From Pseudonocardiales bacterium (GTDB taxonomy: Bacteria; Actinomycetota; Actinomycetes; Mycobacteriales; Pseudonocardiaceae), in NCBI GenBank assembly GCA_019247305.1, contig JAFAPC010000113.1:1-64000 (forward strand): a DNA stretch of 64,000 bases, given 5' to 3'. The translations under genes were made by a program, and so were the position numbers. The notes under the pieces were generated by a model, which saw nothing but the letters and a program-made list of their open reading frames with translations, was not told the DNA's origin and did no database searches. Below are positions 18,897-26,401 of this stretch, piece after piece. The stretch's first letter is position 1, and the number at the start of each line of letters is the position of its first letter.

Positions 18897-20324
18897 GATG
18901 TGCCGCAGCCACGCGGCGCAGGCCACCGTCAGGGTGGCCATGAGGAGCTGGGCGGCGAACGCTAGCACGTACGGGGTGGGGCTTGCTCCGGGGCCCAGTT
19001 CGGCACCGGTAAACAGCACCGCGCCGCACAGGGCCACGCCCACCGCACCGGACATCTGCTGAGCCGCAGTCAGCACGCCACTGCCCGCGCCCGATTGTTC
19101 GGTCGGCAGATAGCGGAGCACCGTGCCTGTCACGAGGGGCAGCGTGGTGCCGATGCCGAATCCGAACACCAGCAGGGCACCCAGCAGTGGCCACGTCATC
19201 GTGCTGCCGCCTGCCAGCATGATGCTCAGGACTAGCGCGAGTGCCGCAGCGGTGAGCGCGGCGCCCAGCACGACCGCCCCCATGTCCGCCCGAGCGTACA
19301 GACGTGGGCCAATCTGGGCGGCGACGATGAAACCAATCCCGGTGGGGGTAAAGGTCAGTCCCGCAGCCAGCTCCGACTCACCCAGGTGACGCTGGAGGTA
19401 AATCCCGAGCACAAAAGAGAACGGAATGATGGCAGAGTACAGCGCCGCGTTCAACAGCACGCCGACCGTGAATCCGCGGGTCCGGAACAGCCACGTGGGC
19501 ACAAGTGGCTGGCCGTCCACATCCCGGGACAACCTCCGTTGCCGGGAGAGAAAACCGGCCAGTAGGAGCGCCCCCGCAGCGACGGAGGCGATGCCCGTGG
19601 GCCACCACGGCGTCCGGTGTGCGCCCATCAGGGGAACCAGGACCAGGCCCACGCCAGCGACGGACAACAGCGAACCGGGTAGGTCGATTCGCCTGCGTCC
19701 GCTCGAGCGGCTTTCCTGAACCCACCAGCCGCAGCAGACCCACGCGACCAGGCACACCGGCACGTTGAGGTAGAAAATCGGCCGCCAGGCCAACCCGAAC
19801 ACATTCCAGTAGGGAATGGCACCGCCCAGCACCTGCCCAGCGATCTGCCCGACGCCGATGGAGACACCGAACGCGGCCAGCGCGCGGACCCGTTCCTGGT
19901 CAGGGAATTGCACCTTGATCAGCGCGAGGACTTGGGGCAGGAGCACGGCCGCCGCGGCTCCTTGCCCTAACCGGGCCACCACAAGTTCCATCGGGCTCAG
20001 CGCGAGCCCGCACAGGGCCGATGCCACCGTGAACATCAGCAAGCCCACTCGGTACATCCGCTTTCGGCCATAGGCGTCACCGAGTCGTCCGCCTGTCACC
20101 AACCCCAGGGCGTAAACCAACCCGTAGCCGCCGACAATCGCCTCAAGCTGCGGCGCAGACGCCGTGAGGTCGTGGCCGATGGGATCTGCGGCCACGTTAA
20201 CGACGAACTGATTGAACAGCGACAGGAAAGGCCCGACGAGCAGGAACGGCAGCGCGCGCCACCGATGAGTATGATGTTCACGGACGCCGCAGTTCCGGAT
20301 AAGCCACTTAGTAGGCACCGTCAT
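18876..20324 (-). CDS. MFS transporter, 14-TMS drug-efflux type
   Basis: GGRLGDAYGRKRMYRVGLLMFTVASALCGLA...VARLGQGAAAAVLLPQVLALI; overlaps trpC-like gene. Confidence 0.9.
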   Translation of the reverse strand: MTVPTKWLIRNCGVREHHTHRWRALPFLLVGPFLSLFNQFVVNVAADPIGHDLTASAPQLEAIVGGYGLVYALGLVTGGRLGDAYGRKRMYRVGLLMFTVASALCGLALSPMELVVARLGQGAAAAVLLPQVLALIKVQFPDQERVRALAAFGVSIGVGQIAGQVLGGAIPYWNVFGLAWRPIFYLNVPVCLVAWVCCGWWVQESRSSGRRRIDLPGSLLSVAGVGLVLVPLMGAHRTPWWPTGIASVAAGALLLAGFLSRQRRLSRDVDGQPLVPTWLFRTRGFTVGVLLNAALYSAIIPFSFVLGIYLQRHLGESELAAGLTFTPTGIGFIVAAQIGPRLYARADMGAVVLGAALTAAALALVLSIMLAGGSTMTWPLLGALLVFGFGIGTTLPLVTGTVLRYLPTEQSGAGSGVLTAAQQMSGAVGVALCGAVLFTGAELGPGASPTPYVLAFAAQLLMATLTVACAAWLRHITRYQPP

Positions 20325-21024
20325 CCTCGGGACGGGCGCTGCGGTGTCGGTGGAATTCGGCGAACCACGTTCGGGGGCTGGGTGTGCGCAGCAGGGCCGT
20401 ACCGATCAGCAGCCCGGCGTAGCCGGAGGTGACCAGGTGAGCGGCGTCCTCGGGGCGGTGGATACCGCTGGCGCTCACCGGGCAGCGGGTACCGCTGCCG
20501 GCCACCGCCGGGAGCAGCGCCAGGCTGCGCTCAAGGTCACCGCGATCACGTTCGCGGCCGCGGATGTCCTTGTTGTTCACCGCGACGACGCAGTCCGGGC
20601 TGTGACTCACCGCGTCGATCTCCTCTTCGGTGCAGACTTCGACGAACGGGGTTAGGTGCAGCCGCAGCGCCTGCTCAGTCAGCCGCCGCAGCGCTGCGGC
20701 GGGTAGCAGCCTCGCGGTGAGCAGCACCGCCGAGGCCCCCAGCTCGCTGGCTCGGCGCAGCTGGGATTCCCGGGTGAGGAAGTCCTTCTGGAGCAGGGGG
20801 GCATCGGTCAGCGCCGCCACCTCGCGCAGCAACTGGTTGCTGCCGCCGAACCAGCCCCCAGTGACCACGGACATGCAGGGAGCGCCGGCGTCGTGGTAGG
20901 CGTCGATCACCTCGGCGACCGTGCGCCCACCCAGGAGGTCGGCGCCAGCCCCGTCGGTGCGCTTCACCTCAGTGATCACCGGGATGGGTGCGGTGAGCAG
21001 CGCCTCAAGGAAGGTCGGGGGCAT
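20308..21024 (-). CDS. TrpC-like (indole-3-glycerol-phosphate synthase family)
   Basis: PVITEVKR...LLQKDFLT...PFVEVCTEEEID...VAVNNKDIRG...SASGIHRPEDA; ATG at 21024. Confidence 0.85.
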   Translation of the reverse strand: MPPTFLEALLTAPIPVITEVKRTDGAGADLLGGRTVAEVIDAYHDAGAPCMSVVTGGWFGGSNQLLREVAALTDAPLLQKDFLTRESQLRRASELGASAVLLTARLLPAAALRRLTEQALRLHLTPFVEVCTEEEIDAVSHSPDCVVAVNNKDIRGRERDRGDLERSLALLPAVAGSGTRCPVSASGIHRPEDAAHLVTSGYAGLLIGTALLRTPSPRTWFAEFHRHRSARPEDDGAY

Positions 21025-21710
21025 CAGGCGGTTCCCCCTGTGGGGGGCGTCGGCCACGCCCGGCGGATCTCCGCGATGCGCGTCGGGTCTAGATGCGCAT
21101 TGCTGTCCCGGGCGCCGGTGTCCACATCGACCCCGCGGAAGCAGGGATGGCCGCTGATCTCCCGCAGCTGCCCCGCCCGGTCCGCGGTGATCCCCCCGGC
21201 CAGCAGAAACGGCCGGCTGATGCGCTCGGCCAGGGCCAGCACGACGGGGACGTCCAGGGGGCGGGCGGTGCTGCCGAGCCCGCCGTGCTCGGTCACCGAA
21301 TCCAGCAGAAAGTAATCCGCGCCGGCCCGCTCGTAGGCTCCGATCAGGGCCCGTTCCGGGCAGTCGCCCGCGCGCACGTGCAGCACCTTGATCACGCGCA
21401 GGCTCTCGTCCGCGGTTTTCAGGGCGTGCACGGTGCCCGGCGGCTGGTATCCGTGCAGCTGCACCCAGCCCAGCCGAGCCGCCGAGAGCACCGGGCGAAT
21501 GGCGGCCGCGGTGCTCTGGAGCGTGACCAGGACCGGCCGCAACCCGGCGCTCGCCGCCGCGTGCACCAGCGCGGCCAGCGCCCCGACGCCGAGCTCGGCA
21601 TGCCCGCCGGGTACCCCGTGCCACAGCCCCACCAAATCGACGCCAGCAGCGGCCAGCAGGTCAATGTCCGCGGGCCGGGTTGCCCCGCAGATCTTCACCC
21701 AGGGCGTCAT
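21024..21710 (-). CDS. TrpF-like (phosphoribosylanthranilate isomerase family)
   Basis: WVKICGATRPADIDLLAAAGVDLVG...FLLDSVTEHGGLGS...PFLLAGGIT. Confidence 0.9.
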   Translation of the reverse strand: MTPWVKICGATRPADIDLLAAAGVDLVGLWHGVPGGHAELGVGALAALVHAAASAGLRPVLVTLQSTAAAIRPVLSAARLGWVQLHGYQPPGTVHALKTADESLRVIKVLHVRAGDCPERALIGAYERAGADYFLLDSVTEHGGLGSTARPLDVPVVLALAERISRPFLLAGGITADRAGQLREISGHPCFRGVDVDTGARDSNAHLDPTRIAEIRRAWPTPPTGGTA

Positions 21711-22390
21711 GATCGGGCCTGGGCGGTGTGAGCGTCAGCGACCAGCGATCCCTCAACCAGGTGCTCGGTGTCGCCGAAAAGGCGGGGGTGTGCTTCTCGG
21801 AGGCCGGTGACGACCAGGTCGTAGGGCAGGTCGGCGAATTCACCGTGGGTGTGCAGGAACTCCAGGTGTCGGCGGCCCTGGAGGTCGTATGGATGGTGCA
21901 GGCTGTCGGTGCGCCCATCGAATTCTAGCGGCGCGATTTTGTAGAGTCTGCACAGTAGTGTGGGAAACACCGGAGTTGCTTTGACCCAGCGGCCGTTCAG
22001 GTAGACCGAGGTGAGGCAGTGGTACCGGAAGACGTCCCCGCCCACCAATGCCCGCAGGCGCTCCGAGGCCAGGTGGTTGCGCACGTCGGTGAAGACCAGC
22101 CTGCTGGGTACCGCGATGGCCCGTAGGGCCGCTGCGTAGAGCACGGACTTGTGGATGCACATGCCCGATCCGGCGCGCAGTATTCGACTCGCCCGCAGTC
22201 CTGATCGGGAGAAGTCGGCGCCGTACACCTCATACCGCACGCGCTCGCGCACCGCGTAGTAGAGCGACACCGCGCGCTCGGTTTTTGTGCTGCCCGCCGC
22301 GGGCGCCCAGCGCTCGACGAAGTCCTGGACCTCCGCGGCGCGGTAGTCGAGGAAATCCGTGGGCACAAGGTCCGAAGTTTTCACGTTCAT
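21707..22390 (-). CDS. transglutaminase-like protein
   Basis: VRERVRYEVYG...GSGMCIHKSVLYAAALRAIAVPSRLVFTDVRNH: Cys/His/Asp-type transglutaminase core. Confidence 0.8.
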   Translation of the reverse strand: MNVKTSDLVPTDFLDYRAAEVQDFVERWAPAAGSTKTERAVSLYYAVRERVRYEVYGADFSRSGLRASRILRAGSGMCIHKSVLYAAALRAIAVPSRLVFTDVRNHLASERLRALVGGDVFRYHCLTSVYLNGRWVKATPVFPTLLCRLYKIAPLEFDGRTDSLHHPYDLQGRRHLEFLHTHGEFADLPYDLVVTGLREAHPRLFGDTEHLVEGSLVADAHTAQARS

Positions 22391-22423
22391 GGCTGCTTCT
22401 TCCTGTCGATTCTTCCTGCCGGC

Positions 22424-23563
22424 CTACAGGCCGAGCATCGACGCAATCCGGTTGCGTTGGATCTCTGAGGTGCCGGAGTAGATTGTTCCGGCGACAGCGT
22501 TCCGCAGGTCTTTTTCCAGGCCGTATTCGACCATGTAGCCGTTACCGCCGAAGATCTGGACGGCGGCGGCTGCGGACGCGAGGTTGTGCTCACTGGCCAC
22601 CAGTTTGGCGATCGCGACATCGATCGTCGCTTCCCTCTTATGGGTGACGGCTTCAGCGGCGTCGAACAGGCATTTCCTGGTGATCTCTATCCCCACCTTC
22701 ATATCGGCGATCTTGTGTGAGATCGCCTGGTATGACCCGATGGGAGCGCCGAACTGGGTGCGGGTGCGGGCGTAGTTGATGCACCGTTCGAGGCGATGCT
22801 CCATCTCACCAAGATTGATCGCAAATGAGCACAGGATCTCCCATTTCATGACGTGGTCTAAGACGATGAAGCCGCCGCCAGGCCGACCGATGACGTTGCC
22901 GGCCGGAACCCGGCAGTCGTGGAAGAACAGCTCGGTCAGCGGCGATGTCCGCAGGCCCATCTTGGCGATCGGGTTGCTGATCTGGAATCCGGGGGTGCCG
23001 CGCTCCACCAGGAAGGGGGTGAGGCCTAGCGGACCAGCGTCGGGATGGGTTCTGGCGTAGACCACGAACAGATCCGCCACCGCACCGTTGCTCACGAAGG
23101 TCTTGCTCCCGTTGAGCACGTAGTGCTCGCCGTCCCGGTGGGCGTGGGTGCGCATGGCCAGCGCATCGGAGCCGCCGTCCGGCTCGGTGATCGCATGCGC
23201 CCCGATCGTCTCCCCCGCGCAGATGCCCGGCAGGTAGCGCGCTGTGAGCTCGGCCGAACCGAAGGTCTGGAGAGGTATTCCGGTGCTGACCAGATGTGTG
23301 GAGACCGAGAAGTTCAGGCCACCGTCGCGACAGCCATACCCGAGACCCTCCAGGAGGTACATGGTGGTGCGCAGGTCCTGCCCGAGCCCGCCCCAGCGCT
23401 CCTCGAAGGGCAGTCGCAGAATCCCGCATTCCTGGATGAGCTTCCACTTGTCCCAGGGGAACATGCCGCTGGCGTCGTACTCGAGGTGGCCGACGCTGAG
23501 CGCGTCGCACCATTCGGCCAGACCAGCGCGCAGCGCGCGCTGGTCGGCGTTCCAATTGATCAT
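22424..23563 (-). CDS. acyl-CoA-dehydrogenase-like flavoenzyme (possible aminoacyl-PCP dehydrogenase)
   Basis: AHAITEPDGGSDALAM...LNGSKTFVSNGAVADLFVVYA...VQIFGGNGYMVEYGLEKDLRNAVAGTIYSGTSEIQRNRIA. Confidence 0.9.
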   Translation of the reverse strand: MINWNADQRALRAGLAEWCDALSVGHLEYDASGMFPWDKWKLIQECGILRLPFEERWGGLGQDLRTTMYLLEGLGYGCRDGGLNFSVSTHLVSTGIPLQTFGSAELTARYLPGICAGETIGAHAITEPDGGSDALAMRTHAHRDGEHYVLNGSKTFVSNGAVADLFVVYARTHPDAGPLGLTPFLVERGTPGFQISNPIAKMGLRTSPLTELFFHDCRVPAGNVIGRPGGGFIVLDHVMKWEILCSFAINLGEMEHRLERCINYARTRTQFGAPIGSYQAISHKIADMKVGIEITRKCLFDAAEAVTHKREATIDVAIAKLVASEHNLASAAAAVQIFGGNGYMVEYGLEKDLRNAVAGTIYSGTSEIQRNRIASMLGL

Positions 23564-23582
23564 CGTCGTGCTCCTGATTTTC

Positions 23583-23978
23583 TCAGGCGGCCGAAATTCG
23601 TCGCTGGTAGGTGGAGAACCCGTTCGCATCGAAGCTGTGGTGCTCGTCGCCATACAGCGCGGGAGCGAACACGCAGACCAGCCGCAGGTCAGTATCTGGT
23701 GCCGCGATGAGGAAATGCGGATCGTTCTTGTCAAGCGCGTACATCGTTCCCGGCCGTATCGGGTATGAATTCCCGTCGAGATCCCGGACCTCACCCTTGC
23801 CTGCAATGCAGTAGCATGCCTCGAAGTGGTGGCGATACTCCATCCGGGATGTGGTGCCGGCCCGGACAGTGGTCTCCGTCAGCGTGTATCCCATGTTGTC
23901 GGAGTGCAGCAGGAACCGGCGGCTCAGGCCGTTGCCCCAGTCGATTGACGGCACAGCGTCGAGCGTGCGGATAATCAT
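23583..23978 (-). CDS. EctC-like (ectoine synthase family) cupin
   Basis: MIIRTLDAV...RMEYRHHFEACYCIAGKGEVRDLDGNSYPIRPGTMYALDKNDPHFL...CVFAPALYGDEHH. Confidence 0.88.
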   Translation of the reverse strand: MIIRTLDAVPSIDWGNGLSRRFLLHSDNMGYTLTETTVRAGTTSRMEYRHHFEACYCIAGKGEVRDLDGNSYPIRPGTMYALDKNDPHFLIAAPDTDLRLVCVFAPALYGDEHHSFDANGFSTYQRRISAA

Positions 23979-24051
23979 CTTGTTTCCTTCTTTCTATCAG
24001 ATAGTCAGCCCCGCGCCGGGGCCATAGTCGTTTCAAGATCGGGTGCGCCTC

Positions 24052-24142
24052 GGAGGTGCACAAGCATCCATAAGGCCGTGTGGGGGCGGTTCTGGAGGTG
24101 CATATGCATCCATGAGACCGTGCGGGGCGGCTCGGAGGGTGC
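24052..24142. repeat. ~41-bp imperfect tandem repeat, about 2.2 copies
   Basis: GGAGGTGCA(c/t)A(a/t)GCATCCAT(a/g)AG(g/a)CCGTG(t/c)GGG... at 24052, 24094 and partly 24134. Confidence 0.75.
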
Positions 24143-24150
24143 GTCGTGGG

Positions 24151-25065
24151 TCAGGGGTCGATGCGGGCGAGGGGGTCGGGATGGGTGCTGGCACCGCAGC
24201 GGACCGCTGACCCCAGATTTATGCGATCTTGAAACGGCCGTGGCGCCGGGGCAGGCCGCAGCGTGTGCAGAAAATCGGCGAGTGCTTGCACGGGATCGGT
24301 GTGCTGGGTGAGTGCGTGTTCGACCTTCTCGACGCCGGCGCTCCCGATGATCACTGCGTCGGCTCCGATTTTGGTTAACGCCTTAACGTCGCGATAGTCT
24401 CGAACGCCGAAACCGACGGCTATTGGGACCCTGGTCTGGGCGCGCAGCGCGCTAATGACTGGCGCGAGCTCGCCGAATCCCACCGCGGGTCGGCCTCCGC
24501 TGCGGCCGTAGTGCGAGACCAGGTAGAGGTAGGCGCTGGCGTGAGCGGCCGCGTGCGCCTGCACGGCGACGCCGGAGCGGGGATAGCAGGTGGTGATGAT
24601 TGGTACCCCGTGCTCGCGGGCGGCGCGGTAGTACCCGGAGCGCAGCCGGGGCGGCAGGCCGTGGACGAGCAGCGCGTCGGGGGCGCAGGCGGCGAGCCGG
24701 GCGAGCGCCTCCGGCATCGGGACCGGTTTGATGGTGTGGTTCCAGTCAAGCAGCAGGGCCACCCGCAGGTGGGTGAGCTCAGCGCGGACGGCCTCCAGCG
24801 CCCTGAGCACGGCCGCGAGGTCGACGCCGGTGCGCAGCGCCCGGGCGGCCGAGCGCCGGATCACCGGTCCATCGGTGCAGGAGTCGGGGAAGGGCACGGC
24901 AAGCTCCAGGCAGTCCACCCGAAGCTCCTCGAGCATCTGGACGATGTCGCGGAAGGCGCCCAGCGGCGGGTCGCCGGCGTTGAGGAACACCGCCAGGCCC
25001 GGCTCTCCCGGGCGACGCCGGGGAAAGAAGCCCCGGGCCGCAGCGGATTCGACACGATTGATCAT
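24151..25065 (-). CDS. TrpA-like (tryptophan synthase alpha family)
   Basis: FLNAGDPPLGAF...CLELAVPFPDSCTDGPVIRRSAARAL...VPIAVGFGVRDY...DAVIIGSAGVE. Confidence 0.88.
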   Translation of the reverse strand: MINRVESAAARGFFPRRRPGEPGLAVFLNAGDPPLGAFRDIVQMLEELRVDCLELAVPFPDSCTDGPVIRRSAARALRTGVDLAAVLRALEAVRAELTHLRVALLLDWNHTIKPVPMPEALARLAACAPDALLVHGLPPRLRSGYYRAAREHGVPIITTCYPRSGVAVQAHAAAHASAYLYLVSHYGRSGGRPAVGFGELAPVISALRAQTRVPIAVGFGVRDYRDVKALTKIGADAVIIGSAGVEKVEHALTQHTDPVQALADFLHTLRPAPAPRPFQDRINLGSAVRCGASTHPDPLARIDP

Positions 25066-26150
25066 GTGGCTGGCCCTACCCGGGGCGTGGTGACCATCGC
25101 TGTTCCAGGGCTGAGCACCCTGGCCTGGTCTCGGTCGCGTCGAATGCGGTGAATCAGCTCCAGGGCGCCGCCGCCCTTCAGGGCCTCGCGTGCCATGCTC
25201 ACCGCACTTGCCCAGTCCTCGGTGGTGCCGGCGGCCACCGCCAGGGCGGCCGCATTGAGACACACCGTGGCGATCGCCGCAGGCGGTCCCTGCCCCCCGA
25301 GCACGCCCAGGAAGTGCTCCACCGTCGCGGCGCCTTCGGCGGCGGCGCGCAGGTCCGACAGGCTGCCCCCGCCCAGCCCCCAGGTGGCGGGCCGGATCGG
25401 GAACGGTCCGCCGCCCACGTCGTGCAGCGTGTTGTCCGTGACGCTGAGGAGCTCATCGGCGCCGAGAGCATTGGTGCACAGCCAGATCCGCTTGGGCGCC
25501 TGCTGGGCGGCGAGGCGCCGCAGCGTCGCCAGATAGGAGCGCTCGGAGACGCCAGTGAGCTGGGCCGATACCGGCATGGCCGCCAGAAACGGACCGACCG
25601 TGTTCACGAAGCGGCCCAGGGTACGCATCCGCAGCGGTGCCACCGCCCGACTCAGCGCGGCGAGCTCGAGGGGGTAGACGAAGTAGCCAGTGCAGGCGAG
25701 GTGGTAACGGTCCAGCATCTCGCCGGTCTGCTGGTAGCTCGTGGTCAGCGGGATCCCGAGCTCATCCAGCAGGTCCAGGGATCCCGCCCGGCTGGTGTAT
25801 CCGCGGGAGCCGGTCTTCACCACCGGCACACCCATGGCGGCGGCGACGAACGCCGCCGCGGTGGAGATGTTGAACGTGCGCGGTCCCCCGCCGGTACCGA
25901 CAATGTTGACCGCACCCGCAAACTCCTGGCTCGGTTGGGCTCGCCGCTCGGTGAGCGACCGGACGAGGATCTCCGTGGTGGAGGCCGACGGCATGCGGGT
26001 GGACAGGCAGCTCAGCACGGCAGCGGCCTCGCCCGGGTGGAGTTGCCGGCGCTCCAGGCGATTCCAGAACGCCCGGCACATGTCCAGGTCGACCAGATGC
26101 CGGCAGTTGACTAGGGCGTCGAGTAGCTCGGTCACGGTGTGCTCGCTCAC
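25062..26150 (-). CDS. TrpD-like (anthranilate phosphoribosyltransferase family)
   Basis: NIVGTGGGPRTFNISTAAAFVAAAMGVPVVKTGSRGYTSRAGSLDLLDELGI. Confidence 0.88.
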   Translation of the reverse strand: MSEHTVTELLDALVNCRHLVDLDMCRAFWNRLERRQLHPGEAAAVLSCLSTRMPSASTTEILVRSLTERRAQPSQEFAGAVNIVGTGGGPRTFNISTAAAFVAAAMGVPVVKTGSRGYTSRAGSLDLLDELGIPLTTSYQQTGEMLDRYHLACTGYFVYPLELAALSRAVAPLRMRTLGRFVNTVGPFLAAMPVSAQLTGVSERSYLATLRRLAAQQAPKRIWLCTNALGADELLSVTDNTLHDVGGGPFPIRPATWGLGGGSLSDLRAAAEGAATVEHFLGVLGGQGPPAAIATVCLNAAALAVAAGTTEDWASAVSMAREALKGGGALELIHRIRRDRDQARVLSPGTAMVTTPRVGPAT

Positions 26151-26401
26151 GCGGTTCGCTGGGCGCTGCGCACGAACGCGTTGATGGCGGCCACGGTGCG
26201 GAAGTTGTCTGGTTCAATCTCGATGTCGTCGATTACGACGTTGAATCGGTCCTCCAGCCAGACGATGACCTTCAACAGTCCGAGACTGTCGAGGACTCCG
26301 CCGGAGAGCAGGTCGTAGTCGGCGGTCAGTGAGTCGGCTGGGACGTCGGGGAGGAACTCCTCGACGAGGAATGTCGTGATTGCCTGGGTGTGATCCATCA
26401 T
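26147..26401 (-). CDS. acyl/peptidyl carrier protein
   Basis: ADYDLLSGGVLDSLGLLKVIVWLEDRFNVVIDDIEIEPDNFRTVAAI: phosphopantetheine Ser in GGVLDSLGLL. Confidence 0.92.
   Translation of the reverse strand: MMDHTQAITTFLVEEFLPDVPADSLTADYDLLSGGVLDSLGLLKVIVWLEDRFNVVIDDIEIEPDNFRTVAAINAFVRSAQRTA

Noticed and set aside
21025-21624. N-terminal 200-aa extension of the TrpC-like ORF
   Set aside because: Overlaps the trpF-like gene in another frame and is Arg/Gly-rich; the ATG at 21024 fits the TrpC start and 1-nt overlap.
20308-26150. Calling the trp-like genes an ordinary tryptophan operon
   Set aside because: trpE, trpG and trpB are missing, genes are interleaved with A/PCP and other tailoring genes, and conserved TrpC/TrpD motifs are altered.
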